Below, piece by piece: positions 1 through 7,458 of a stretch of 64,000 nucleotides of DNA. Source of the stretch: Pseudomonas brassicacearum (GTDB lineage: Bacteria; Pseudomonadota; Gammaproteobacteria; Pseudomonadales; Pseudomonadaceae). The notes beneath the pieces were generated by a model. It was given only the letters and a program-made list of their open reading frames with translations, was not told the DNA's origin and did no database searches. The stretch is from assembly GCF_009601685.2 (NCBI RefSeq), contig NZ_CP045701.2, positions 1,364,001-1,428,000 on the forward strand, read 5' to 3'. Position 1 is the first letter of the stretch. Each line of letters begins with the position of its first letter. The translations under genes and the position numbers were made by a program.

Positions 1-2
1 GG

Positions 3-269
3 AGAAACAATACCTGGCAGTTTGACGCTGAGTCACAGCTGAGCGACCTCAAGGCCCAGGTTTTGGTTCAGCGGGATGCTCTTCTTCGTGAGGCAGTTCT
101 GCGTATAGCCCCCCTGCAATACGCTGAAGACATCGGCGACGCCAGCGACCAGGAACAACTGGCGCTGATGGAGTGGAAACTCTATAGCGTTGAATTGAAT
201 CGCATCCAGCATCAGATCGGTTTTCCTACCGACATCAACTGGCCTGTGATGCCTGAGCCGGCAGCTTAA
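3..269 (+). CDS. Phage tail-fibre assembly protein, 5' truncated
   Basis: The reading frame is already open at the left edge, so only the last 88 codons are present. The C-terminal part (ends WPVMPEPAA) resembles the gpK-type tail-fibre assembly chaperones of tailed phages: a helical stretch rich in Leu, Glu and Gln, a motif like LALMEWKLYSVELNRI, and a closing NWP segment. These chaperones help fold or attach the tail fibre encoded just upstream, which lies outside the window. A tail-fibre gene and a second chaperone follow, so this belongs to a tailocin or prophage tail module. The family call rests on the C-terminal pattern alone. Confidence 0.7.
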   Translation, partial: RNNTWQFDAESQLSDLKAQVLVQRDALLREAVLRIAPLQYAEDIGDASDQEQLALMEWKLYSVELNRIQHQIGFPTDINWPVMPEPAA

Positions 270-380
270 GCAACCCACGGCAGAACATCAAAACTTCCTT
301 AATTTATCGTGCCACTGCGCATTAACGGTGAGGCTTTATATCGCCTTCATTTTGATCGCTGGTCAGTCAGGAGCGAAAAA

Positions 381-1292
381 ATGGACTATCCAAAAAGTGT
401 GCCCAGTGCAGGTCTGTCGAACGGCAGGTTCGTGGATGAGGATCCGTTGGCGGGTACGCCGGGTTCCTTGATTCCCGCCAGTTGGGGCAATGGTGTGACG
501 CAGGAATTACTCAACGTCATTCAAGCGGCGGGGATAGCGCCGTCTGAAGCCCTCTATAACCAATTGCTCACAGCCTTGCGTGGCAGCGGATTGTTTCTTA
601 CCGCGCCGCTATTCGATAACAGCAGGGCCGTTGCAACGACTGAATACGTACTCCGCAGCGGGATGCAGTATGGCGGATTCGATGTTTACAGCACCGGGGC
701 GACATTGACCCTATCGGATGTTGGCGGAGTTGTCAGTTTCGCCAGTAATACACCGGTTGCCGCGAGGCTGCCGGCTACAGCCGAAATCATACATGCCGCC
801 ACAGTAACAATTGTCAACGCGGGATCGGGCATCGTTACCGTTTCGACGGCATCCGCTGTTGATGTGCTGTGCGCTTCGAATGGTGCGCAGGGAACAATCA
901 CTATCGGTCTGGGCGAAACGGCGGAGTTCATTAAGCTCAATAATCAATGGCGTCTTATTGGCGGTACGGTGGCGTTGAAATATACGGCTATGTCCACTTC
1001 GTCATTGCAGCCCAATGGCTGGAAGCGGACGCCTGATACAACGAGTCCGACGGGATATGTTATTGAGCAGTGGGGTGTTTCTTCCAGCGGTGTGGATGCC
1101 AACGGCGTTATCGTAACGTTTCCTATGTCCTTCCCTAACGCTGTTAGAAACATCGTAGTGACCGATGGAGGCTCCACCTGTGCGTCTTTTGGAGTCTCCA
1201 CAGGCTCGCTGAGCCAGTTCAGACTTTATGGGCGGGATTACAATGGTGCCTATTCAAATTGGACTGGACTATGGCGAGCGATAGGTTATTGA
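381..1292 (+). CDS. Phage/tailocin tail fibre protein
   Basis: 303 aa. I chose the ATG at 381 over the GTG at 309 because CAGGAG (368-373) sits 7 nt upstream and because the N-terminus MDYPKSVPSAGL...GTPGSLIP...WGN is the usual start of short Pseudomonas tail-fibre proteins. The middle is rich in Gly, Ser, Thr and Val, as in beta-helical fibre shafts. The C-terminal part has the GW..P..GY.IEQWG pattern of gp53-like receptor-binding tips (about residues 225-303). The role is host-receptor recognition. Base composition looks lower in GC than recA nearby, as expected for a fast-evolving fibre. It is followed 13 nt later by a tail-fibre assembly gene. Confidence 0.85.
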   Translation: MDYPKSVPSAGLSNGRFVDEDPLAGTPGSLIPASWGNGVTQELLNVIQAAGIAPSEALYNQLLTALRGSGLFLTAPLFDNSRAVATTEYVLRSGMQYGGFDVYSTGATLTLSDVGGVVSFASNTPVAARLPATAEIIHAATVTIVNAGSGIVTVSTASAVDVLCASNGAQGTITIGLGETAEFIKLNNQWRLIGGTVALKYTAMSTSSLQPNGWKRTPDTTSPTGYVIEQWGVSSSGVDANGVIVTFPMSFPNAVRNIVVTDGGSTCASFGVSTGSLSQFRLYGRDYNGAYSNWTGLWRAIGY

Positions 1293-1305
1293 AGGGGAGG
1301 TAAAT

Positions 1306-1737
1306 ATGTTGATTTATTACGCTCAATCCACAGGCGGGTTCTACAACTCTATCGATCACTCGGGCAATCTTCCTGAAGACGCGATCAAGATCACCGATGA
1401 AGAATATCGAACCTTATTTGCCGCCCCCTTCCTGAACAAACGTATCGAGTCGGACGCCAAAGGTCGTCCGGTGCTCCTGGAGCAGTCCGTTAATGAACTC
1501 ACGGTACGAATGGCCAGTGAAAAGAATTGGCGTGATGCATCGCTCACAGCAACCGACTGCCTCATAGCAAGGGATCGCGACGAAATGGACGACGGCGGCG
1601 GTACGACGCTGGACCAAACACAGTACACACAGCTTCAGGCTTATCGCCGGGCTCTGAGGGATTGGCCGCAGGATGAGCACTTTCCAGCCACTGAATATCG
1701 TCCGGTTGCGCCGTCCTGGCTGGCCGGACATCTTTGA
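1306..1737 (+). CDS. Tail-fibre assembly protein (chaperone)
   Basis: 143 aa; GGGGAGG lies just before the ATG. The N-terminus (MLIYYAQSTGGFYNSIDH, then PEDAIKITDEEY) and the C-terminal Q.YRRALRDWP..E.FP pattern are typical of tail-fibre assembly proteins carrying the caudoviral gpK-like domain. It presumably chaperones the fibre encoded directly upstream. Together with the truncated copy at the left edge, this gives the chaperone-fibre-chaperone arrangement often seen where tail tips have been exchanged. Its similarity to the first chaperone is limited, which suggests each is matched to its own fibre. Confidence 0.85.
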   Translation: MLIYYAQSTGGFYNSIDHSGNLPEDAIKITDEEYRTLFAAPFLNKRIESDAKGRPVLLEQSVNELTVRMASEKNWRDASLTATDCLIARDRDEMDDGGGTTLDQTQYTQLQAYRRALRDWPQDEHFPATEYRPVAPSWLAGHL

Positions 1738-1761
1738 TCATGCACTTGCGATGACCTGAAC

Positions 1762-2325
1762 ATGGACCTTACGCAGCAGCAACTCATCAACATCATGCCC
1801 AACGCCCGCACCCAAGCGGGCGTTTTTATTTTCGCGCTGAACACCGCCATGCCCCACTATCGTATCGACACGCCCAAACGCATGGCCGCGTTCCTGGCCC
1901 AGGTCGGTCATGAGTCGGGCCAACTGCGTTATGTGCGCGAGCTAGGCAGCGAGCAATACCTGAGCAAATACGATACCGGAACCCTGGCCGTTCGCCTGGG
2001 CAACTCGCCCCAGGCCGACGGTGACGGCCAGAAGTATCGCGGCCGAGGGCTGATCCAGATTACCGGTCGTGACAATTACCGTCGTTGCAGTCAGGGGCTG
2101 TTCGGCGACGAACGCCTGCTGGCCTTGCCTGAGCTTCTTGAGCAACCGCAATGGGCCGCCGAGTCCGCTGCGTGGTTCTGGGAGCAGAACGGCTTGAACG
2201 AACTGGCCGACCGCGATCAGTTCAACAACATTACCCGCCGTATCAACGGCGGTTTGAACGGCTTGGAGGAGCGCCTGCAGCTCTGGGCTCGGGCGAGGGC
2301 GGTGTTATGCAAACCTTCGGCCTGA
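1762..2325 (+). CDS. Endolysin, GH19 chitinase-like
   Basis: 187 aa. The glycoside hydrolase family 19 fold is indicated by the catalytic-acid segment VGHESGQL (Glu51), the second acidic region around LGSEQYLSKYD, and the family signature YRGRGLIQITGRDNY (about 93-107). C-terminal FNNITRRINGGLNGLEER is also typical. It cleaves peptidoglycan glycan strands during lysis. There is no signal peptide, so release would need a holin. I did not see one in the window, and it may be upstream. It is followed by overlapping spanin genes, completing a lysis cassette. Confidence 0.9.
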   Translation: MDLTQQQLINIMPNARTQAGVFIFALNTAMPHYRIDTPKRMAAFLAQVGHESGQLRYVRELGSEQYLSKYDTGTLAVRLGNSPQADGDGQKYRGRGLIQITGRDNYRRCSQGLFGDERLLALPELLEQPQWAAESAAWFWEQNGLNELADRDQFNNITRRINGGLNGLEERLQLWARARAVLCKPSA

Positions 2326-2843
2326 TGCCTTTTTCGTCTCGCGCCCTGGGCGTTGTTGTGTTGCTCGCGCTGCTGGCCGGCGGCTCGGCGATGCTCGCGT
2401 GGCGGTTCCAGGACTGGCGTTACGGACAGCAGTTGGCCCGACTCGCACAGTCCCAGGCCGAGACGCTTAATCAAATGACCCAAGCGGCCGCGACGCAGCA
2501 AAAGGCCGAGCAAGACAAACGCCTGGCCCTGGAGCAGCAGCTCGCCGCCAGCGAACAAACCCATTACCGAGCCTTGAGCGATGCCCAACGTGATCAGGAT
2601 CGCCTGCGCGATCGCCTTGCTACTGCCGATGTCCGGCTGTCAGTCCTCCTCGACGCCGACGATGTTGCCGCCGGTTGTGCAGTGCCTGCCGCCACCGGCG
2701 CCGGCGGCGTGGATCATGGCGCCCCACGCGCCCGACTTGACCCGGCGCATGCTCAACGAATTATCGCCATCACCGACGCCGGTGATCGCGGACTGATTGC
2801 CTTGCAGGCCTGTCAGGCCTATATCAGAGCGCTGGGTCGGTAA
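2307..2843 (+). CDS. Rz-like inner-membrane spanin
   Basis: 178 aa from the ATG at 2307; an alternative ATG at 2325 overlaps the endolysin stop as ATGA. One N-terminal membrane segment (about residues 13-30, GVVVLLALLAGGSAMLAW) is followed by a long Gln/Ala-rich coiled coil (about 35-110) of the i-spanin type. A recognisable C-terminal IIAITDAGDRGLIALQACQAYI motif is present. With Rz1 it links the inner and outer membranes and fuses them in the last step of lysis. The Rz1 gene is nested in another frame at 2581-2796. The gene starts inside the end of the endolysin gene. Confidence 0.8.
   Translation: MQTFGLMPFSSRALGVVVLLALLAGGSAMLAWRFQDWRYGQQLARLAQSQAETLNQMTQAAATQQKAEQDKRLALEQQLAASEQTHYRALSDAQRDQDRLRDRLATADVRLSVLLDADDVAAGCAVPAATGAGGVDHGAPRARLDPAHAQRIIAITDAGDRGLIALQACQAYIRALGR
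2581..2796 (+). CDS. Rz1-like outer-membrane spanin lipoprotein, nested in Rz
   Basis: 71 aa, entirely inside the Rz gene in the +1 frame. It has a lipoprotein signal ending PMSGC (Cys20) and then a short Pro-rich periplasmic domain (SSTPTMLPPVVQCLPPPAPAA), the hallmark of o-spanins. It partners with Rz across the periplasm. The embedded architecture is well known for lambda Rz/Rz1. I infer function from position, the lipobox and Pro richness; o-spanins are too short and divergent for homology alone. Confidence 0.8.
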   Translation: MPNVIRIACAIALLLPMSGCQSSSTPTMLPPVVQCLPPPAPAAWIMAPHAPDLTRRMLNELSPSPTPVIAD

Positions 2844-2913
2844 TCCGACGAGCCTTGCATGCTTCGAACGCTCGTGTACGGTAGGCCTCATTGCGTCGAA
2901 TCAGGAGAGCATC

Positions 2914-3414
2914 ATGGACGACATTACCGAACTGGCTGCTGAACTGGGCCGGCGCCTGCAGTTGCTCAATGCCCACGTCACCACGGCCGAGTCCTGCACT
3001 GGCGGCGGGATTGCCGAAGCGATCACCCGGATTCCCGGGAGTTCGGCCTGGTTCGAAGCCGGTTTTGTCACCTATTCCAATCGCCAGAAGACCCAGCAGT
3101 TGGATGTCCCGACCGAGTTGTTCGAGAAGGTGGGGGCGGTCAGCCGCGAGGTGGTCGAAGCCATGGTTCGAGGCGCGCAGCAAAAAAGCCTAGCGCGTTT
3201 CGCCGTGGCGGTCAGCGGCGTGGCCGGGCCGGACGGGGGCTCGCCGAGCAAGCCGGTGGGCACGGTATGGCTGGCCTGGGGCGTTGGCGAGGCGGTGATC
3301 AGCGAGCAGCGATTCTTTGCGGGCAACCGTGACGAGGTCCGCCGACAAACGGTGAAGGCCGCGCTAGAGGGGCTGTTGCAACATGCCGCTGTAGAAATCT
3401 CAAATCAGGGGTAG
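2914..3414 (+). CDS. pncC: Nicotinamide-nucleotide amidohydrolase, CinA C-terminal family
   Basis: 166 aa. AGGAG lies just before the ATG at 2914; the frame is open further upstream but without a ribosome site. It carries the CinA C-terminal (PncC) fold: [15 protein letters not shown] (about 22-36), FVTYSNRQK, and [19 protein letters not shown] (about 111-129). The enzyme deamidates NMN to nicotinic acid mononucleotide in pyridine-nucleotide recycling. The N-terminal MoCF domain of full-length CinA is absent, as is usual in Pseudomonas. It sits directly upstream of recA, and this junction is a known landing site for tailocin clusters in fluorescent pseudomonads. Confidence 0.93.
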   Translation: MDDITELAAELGRRLQLLNAHVTTAESCTGGGIAEAITRIPGSSAWFEAGFVTYSNRQKTQQLDVPTELFEKVGAVSREVVEAMVRGAQQKSLARFAVAVSGVAGPDGGSPSKPVGTVWLAWGVGEAVISEQRFFAGNRDEVRRQTVKAALEGLLQHAAVEISNQG

Positions 3415-3441
3415 GCGATCCTCAATCGCTGTGGAATAATA

Positions 3442-3457
3442 CTGGCTACTTATACAG
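3442..3457 (+). promoter_or_regulatory. LexA box upstream of recA
   Basis: CTG-N10-CAG with an AT-rich core (CTGGCTACTTATACAG), about 40 nt before the recA start codon. This is the standard gammaproteobacterial SOS operator, so recA (and probably recX) is expected to be LexA-repressed. Confidence 0.9.
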
Positions 3458-3497
3458 GTGTTGGCCGTCAGGCCTTATTGATTACGTGAGGACTTTA

Positions 3498-4550
3498 ATG
3501 GACGACAACAAGAAGAAAGCCTTGGCTGCGGCCTTGGGTCAGATCGAACGTCAATTCGGCAAGGGTGCCGTAATGCGTATGGGCGATCAGGACCGTCAGG
3601 CTATTCCTTCCATCTCCACCGGCTCCCTGGGCCTGGACATTGCGCTTGGCATCGGCGGTCTGCCAAAAGGCCGAATCGTTGAAATCTACGGTCCTGAATC
3701 TTCCGGTAAAACCACGCTGACCCTGTCCGTGATCGCCCAGGCCCAAAAAGCCGGCGCGACCTGTGCCTTCGTCGACGCTGAACACGCCCTGGACCCGGAA
3801 TACGCCGGCAAACTGGGGGTCAACGTCGACGACCTGCTGGTTTCCCAGCCGGATACCGGTGAGCAGGCCCTGGAAATCACCGACATGCTGGTGCGTTCCA
3901 ACGCGGTTGACGTGATCATCGTCGACTCCGTGGCGGCACTGGTACCAAAGGCTGAAATCGAAGGTGAAATGGGCGACATGCACGTGGGCCTCCAGGCTCG
4001 CCTGATGTCCCAGGCGCTGCGCAAGATCACCGGTAACATCAAGAACGCCAACTGCCTGGTGATTTTCATCAACCAGATCCGCATGAAGATCGGCGTGATG
4101 TTCGGCAGCCCGGAAACCACCACCGGTGGTAACGCGCTGAAGTTCTACGCCTCGGTCCGCCTGGACATCCGTCGTACCGGTGCGGTGAAAGAAGGTGATG
4201 AGGTTGTCGGCAGCGAAACCCGCGTCAAGGTCGTGAAGAACAAGGTGGCTTCGCCGTTCCGTCAGGCCGAGTTCCAGATTCTTTACGGCAAGGGCATCTA
4301 CCTCAACGGCGAGATGATCGACCTGGGTGTATTGCACGGTTTCGTCGAGAAGTCGGGTGCCTGGTATGCCTACAACGGCACCAAGATCGGTCAGGGCAAG
4401 GCCAACTCGGCCAAGTTCCTGGCTGACAACCCGGAAGTCGCCGCCGCCCTTGAGAAGCAACTGCGTGACAAGCTGCTGAGCCCGGTTGCAGACGTCAAGT
4501 CCGTGGCTAATCGCGAGACCGCTGACGACCTGGCTGACGCTGACATCTGA
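3498..4550 (+). CDS. recA: Recombinase RecA
   Basis: 350 aa, normal for the family. I chose the ATG at 3498 because GTGAGGA lies 5-11 nt upstream and the protein then begins [20 protein letters not shown], as in other Pseudomonas RecA. Walker A is GPESSGKTT (65-73). The Walker B region is [24 protein letters not shown], and the loop-2 region [20 protein letters not shown] is intact. It forms ATP-dependent filaments on ssDNA for strand exchange and stimulates LexA self-cleavage. Transcription is likely SOS-controlled through the LexA box at 3442. recX follows after 8 nt. Confidence 0.99.
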   Translation: MDDNKKKALAAALGQIERQFGKGAVMRMGDQDRQAIPSISTGSLGLDIALGIGGLPKGRIVEIYGPESSGKTTLTLSVIAQAQKAGATCAFVDAEHALDPEYAGKLGVNVDDLLVSQPDTGEQALEITDMLVRSNAVDVIIVDSVAALVPKAEIEGEMGDMHVGLQARLMSQALRKITGNIKNANCLVIFINQIRMKIGVMFGSPETTTGGNALKFYASVRLDIRRTGAVKEGDEVVGSETRVKVVKNKVASPFRQAEFQILYGKGIYLNGEMIDLGVLHGFVEKSGAWYAYNGTKIGQGKANSAKFLADNPEVAAALEKQLRDKLLSPVADVKSVANRETADDLADADI

Positions 4551-4558
4551 TCGATCCG

Positions 4559-5026
4559 ATGACCGTCGTACTCGATACTCTCGTCGCGGTGCGGCGAACC
4601 GCGATGGACCTGCTCGCCAGGCGCGAGCACGGTCGCGTCGAGCTGACGCGTAAATTGCGTCAGCGCGGTGCTCCCGATGAGTTGATCGACACGGCCCTCG
4701 ACCGTTTGACCGAAGAGGGTCTGCTGTCGGAGTCCCGTTATCTGGAAAGCTTTGTCTCTTATCGCGCTCGCTCCGGTTATGGTCCTTTGCGAATTCGTGA
4801 GGAACTGGGCCAGCGTGGTTTGCAACGCCCGGATATCGAACTTGCCTTGCGCGAAAGTGGTATCGATTGGCAGGAGCAACTGACGGACACCTGGCGCCGA
4901 AAGTTTTCAGGACATTTGCCCATCGATGCACGGGAACGAGCCAAACAAGGGCGTTTCCTGGCGTATCGAGGCTACTCCATGGAAATGATCAACCGCTTGT
5001 TCAGCGGTCGCGGTACGGATGACTAA
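4559..5026 (+). CDS. recX: Recombination regulatory protein RecX
   Basis: 155 aa, within the family range. It is all-helical with the typical tandem three-helix repeats: [19 protein letters not shown] near the N-terminus, [27 protein letters not shown] in the middle, and [16 protein letters not shown]. RecX binds inside the RecA filament groove and limits its extension. It begins 8 nt after recA and shares its transcript; a strong terminator follows at 5032. Confidence 0.96.
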   Translation: MTVVLDTLVAVRRTAMDLLARREHGRVELTRKLRQRGAPDELIDTALDRLTEEGLLSESRYLESFVSYRARSGYGPLRIREELGQRGLQRPDIELALRESGIDWQEQLTDTWRRKFSGHLPIDARERAKQGRFLAYRGYSMEMINRLFSGRGTDD

Positions 5027-5031
5027 ACAAA

Positions 5032-5066
5032 AACGGCCTGCTATTTCGATAGCGGGCCGTTTTTTT
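5032..5066. terminator. Bidirectional terminator between recX and the LOG gene
   Basis: AACGGCCTGCTA and TAGCGGGCCGTT form a 12-pair stem with one G-T wobble and a TTTCGA loop. T runs follow on the plus strand and A runs precede it, so it can end both recA-recX and the converging LOG-family gene. Confidence 0.9.
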
Positions 5067-5072
5067 ATGGGC

Positions 5073-6191
5073 TCAGGTTACCTTGATGGGTTCCCAGGTG
5101 AGGGAATGGGGTTTTTGGGCGGGCTGGGCCCAGTTTTCCGGCAGGTTGATGTAATCCACCAGTTCCCTCAAGCGACCGTGATCCCGGGCGTTAAAGGTAA
5201 ACGCCAGTCGCGTCAGATGGCTGAACTGGGCTTCGTCTTGCTCTTCACCGCTGTAGTCATGTTGATGAAAACAGTCGTTCAGGCACAAATCGGCGAATTC
5301 TCCCTGCATCTGCTGCAGCGCCTGTTCGTTTAGCTTGTGATTCATGCGGATCACGAACTGATGCTTGAGCCAGCGGCTGGAGTGGAAGTTGCGGTAGAAC
5401 TGGTTGATCTCTTCCACGGCCTCGTCGGCGTTGTACACCAGGCGCATCAGCTTCATGTCGGTGGGCAGGATGTAGCGGTTTTCCTCCAATTGCTCGCGGA
5501 TGAAGTCCAGGGCACCTTGCCAGAACTTGCCTCCCGGGACATCCAGCAGGACCACCGGCACCAGCGGGCTCTTGCCTGTCTGCACCAGTGTCAGGACTTC
5601 CAGCGCTTCATCAAGCGTGCCGAAACCGCCGGGGCAGAGCACCAGTGCATCGGCCTCTTTGACGAAAAACAGTTTACGGGTGAAGAAAAAGTGGAACGGC
5701 AGCAGGTTCGGCGTGCCTTCAACGGTCGGGTTTGCATGCTGCTCGAAAGGCAGGGTGATATTGAATCCCAGGCTGTGTTCGCGCCCTGCACCTTCATGGG
5801 CTGCGGCCATGATGCCACCGCCGGCGCCTGTGATGACCATCATGTCTGAACGGGCCAATGCAGCCCCCAGTTCTCGGGCCAGGCCATACAACGGATGTTC
5901 GATGGGGGTTCGGGCCGAGCCGAAGACCGTGACCTTGCGCCGGCCCTTGAACTGTTCGAGTGTACGGAAGGCGTGTTCCAGTTCCCTCAGGGCTTGCAGC
6001 GTGATCTTGGCATTCCAGCGGTTGTGATCCTCCTGGGCCATGCGCAGCACGGTCAGGATCATGTCTCGGTAAATGGGGAGGTTGGGGCTGTTGGGGGATA
6101 CCAGGTTGAGTTGCTCGTCAACCTTGCGGGTGAGGTCGTGGCCGTGGTTCTCAAAATGACGACTGAGCAGGTCATTCGGTTTGTAAGGCAT
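5073..6191 (-). CDS. LOG-family (TIGR00730-like) Rossmann-fold protein
   Basis: 372 aa. It contains the LOG-family nucleotide-binding core: VTVFGSARTP, ITGAGGGIMAAAHEGAGRE and the signature PGGFGTLDEALE. Proteins with this motif act as cytokinin riboside monophosphate phosphoribohydrolases or nucleotide 5'-monophosphate nucleosidases (the PpnN group). Many were formerly called lysine decarboxylases without evidence. It is longer than minimal LOG proteins (about 190 aa), with N- and C-terminal extensions of roughly 90 residues each. AAGGAG lies upstream of the ATG. The exact substrate cannot be read from sequence. Confidence 0.85.
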   Translation of the reverse strand: MPYKPNDLLSRHFENHGHDLTRKVDEQLNLVSPNSPNLPIYRDMILTVLRMAQEDHNRWNAKITLQALRELEHAFRTLEQFKGRRKVTVFGSARTPIEHPLYGLARELGAALARSDMMVITGAGGGIMAAAHEGAGREHSLGFNITLPFEQHANPTVEGTPNLLPFHFFFTRKLFFVKEADALVLCPGGFGTLDEALEVLTLVQTGKSPLVPVVLLDVPGGKFWQGALDFIREQLEENRYILPTDMKLMRLVYNADEAVEEINQFYRNFHSSRWLKHQFVIRMNHKLNEQALQQMQGEFADLCLNDCFHQHDYSGEEQDEAQFSHLTRLAFTFNARDHGRLRELVDYINLPENWAQPAQKPHSLTWEPIKVT

Positions 6192-6205
6192 TCAGCTTCT
6201 CCTTC

Positions 6206-6418
6206 TTAACAGAACCCCGGCCCGGACGAGAGATTCATCGGGGCCACGACACTCCGTGTGTCGTTGTCAGCCCAGGCATCGGCCTGGAGGGTGACCTGGC
6301 TTGACGCGGTCTGCAGCAAGGCGACCAAGCCATCCAGCGGTTCTGCTTTTCCCTTTGATAAAAAACAGTCGCACGCGAAGGTGTTAGCCGGGCAGCCTCT
6401 TTCTGCCCGATGAAAATA
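6206..6418 (-). pseudogene. Possible 5'-less coding remnant upstream of the LOG gene
   Basis: On the minus strand an open frame of 70 codons ends with TAA 14 nt before the LOG start codon. The last 48 codons (starting GKAEPLDGLVALLQTASSQV) have the G/C-rich third positions and amino-acid balance of coding DNA. The frame has no convincing start codon and is preceded by an in-frame TAG. It could be the tail of a decayed gene, or chance. I do not recognise a family. Confidence 0.25.
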
Positions 6419-6446
6419 CTATGGATACTTCTGAATCTAGACCGTC

Positions 6447-6572
6447 ATGCCGATTTTTGCTGCTCTGATCATGGCGCGCAAAAGTGACCGTTGGCAACCG
6501 CTGATGCATGCGCTGAACGATCGCGCCGCTCGTCAGATTGCCGGCCGGGTGCGTGCCGCTCTGATTTACTGA
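6447..6572 (+). CDS. Possible small protein, 41 aa
   Basis: An ATG-initiated frame of 41 codons encodes a basic peptide (MPIFAALIMARKSDRWQPL..., ending RVRAALIY). Third codon positions are mostly G or C, but no clear ribosome-binding site precedes it. I recognise no family. The rest of the 450-nt stretch between the LOG gene and the next small gene shows a CGGGCAG/CTGCCCG hairpin near 6389-6409 and nothing else that I can support. Confidence 0.2.
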   Translation: MPIFAALIMARKSDRWQPLMHALNDRAARQIAGRVRAALIY

Positions 6573-6656
6573 TAATAAGCGTGCCTATGTAATTTGACGC
6601 CCAAGGTTGGGTGCCACGTGATGGATTGAAGCGGATCGGGCATGGAGGCAGGAGAA

Positions 6657-6851
6657 ATGACCAGGGTCACTCTGGAACTCGACAGGCAGTTGTACTTGAT
6701 GTTGTTGGAATCGGCACAGGCCAATCGGGTGAGTCTTGAGGAAGAATGCTGTCGTCGGCTGGGAGGGCGAGCGTGGCGCTCGCGTTACTTGCAGGCACTG
6801 GTGGCGGAGTTGCGCGCCGACGATGAGCAGCGGCGCGCAAGCACAGGTTGA
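6657..6851 (+). CDS. Small hypothetical protein, ribbon-helix-helix-like
   Basis: 64 aa from the ATG at 6657, preceded by GCAGGAG; an in-frame ATG at 6642 lies before that site. The N-terminal half (MTRVTLELDRQLYLMLLESA, then Gln-Ala-Asn-Arg) has the beta strand plus two helices expected of Arc/CopG-like ribbon-helix-helix proteins. That fold is an inference from pattern, not from recognised homology. Its stop codon abuts the converging PA3611-like gene with no room for a terminator. No toxin-like partner is adjacent. Confidence 0.55.
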   Translation: MTRVTLELDRQLYLMLLESAQANRVSLEEECCRRLGGRAWRSRYLQALVAELRADDEQRRASTG

Positions 6852-7274
6852 TTACTTCTTCGTCTTGGCGGGTTTCGGGCAATCCGATTCCTGGAAGCGC
6901 TCGGTCGCGACCGGACGGTTGGTCTTAATCTCGGTGAACTCGTAGCGCATTGTTGCGCCCTTGGCCATCAACTTGCGCAAACCCGGATTGGTACACACTG
7001 TAGAGCCCAACTGGAAATACACGGCCTTGGGATCTGCGCGCATTTTCTGGGCGTGGCTGCTTTGCACGCTGAGATGGTTGATCAGCTCGGTGCCTTCGAC
7101 AGTATAGCCCTGGTCGAGAATGTCGTCGTTGATCGCCCGCGGCGTACCGACGCTACTTTCCTTGGCGACGTTCTGCAGCATCTTGTTCAGTTCGAGTTCT
7201 TTCAGCGAAGCAGCCTGAGCGCTGAAGGACGTCGCCAGCAGAACGGCAACGGTAGGGACGATAAGGCGCAGCAT
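6852..7274 (-). CDS. PA3611-like secreted protein (quorum-sensing-regulated family)
   Basis: 140 aa. I chose the ATG at 7274 because GAGAG precedes it and the protein then opens with a Sec signal peptide (MLRLIVPTVAVLLATSFSAQA, cleavage after residue 21). The mature part contains SLKELELNKMLQNVAKESSVGTPRAINDDI and two Cys (in STVCTNPG and ESDCPKP) that could form a disulfide. The pattern matches the Pseudomonas PA3611 family, a small secreted or periplasmic protein reported as quorum-sensing regulated. The biochemical function is unknown. A lysine-rich C-terminus (KPAKTKK) is present. Confidence 0.75.
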   Translation of the reverse strand: MLRLIVPTVAVLLATSFSAQAASLKELELNKMLQNVAKESSVGTPRAINDDILDQGYTVEGTELINHLSVQSSHAQKMRADPKAVYFQLGSTVCTNPGLRKLMAKGATMRYEFTEIKTNRPVATERFQESDCPKPAKTKK

Positions 7275-7458
7275 GAAACTCTCCTGGTTCAGTGACTGGT
7301 GGTTCGACCGATCACATGACTGTGCGTTCAGTGGCCGGGAATTATAGGGGAGCCTGGGTGGACGGTACAGGCGCGTGCGCTCTGGTAGACTGCCGGCCTT
7401 TATTGCCCTGCTGAGTGTCGTTCGTGTCGAGTTTTCCTGTCTGCCGGCGTTGCCCACG

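Noticed and set aside
3495..4931. A 478-codon frame antisense to recA and recX
   Set aside because: A high-GC shadow of recA: it covers conserved recA codons, has no recognisable domain and no ribosome site.
6657..7274. Toxin-antitoxin pair formed by the ribbon-helix-helix-like protein and its neighbour
   Set aside because: The neighbour is on the opposite strand, exported and belongs to a known Pseudomonas family.
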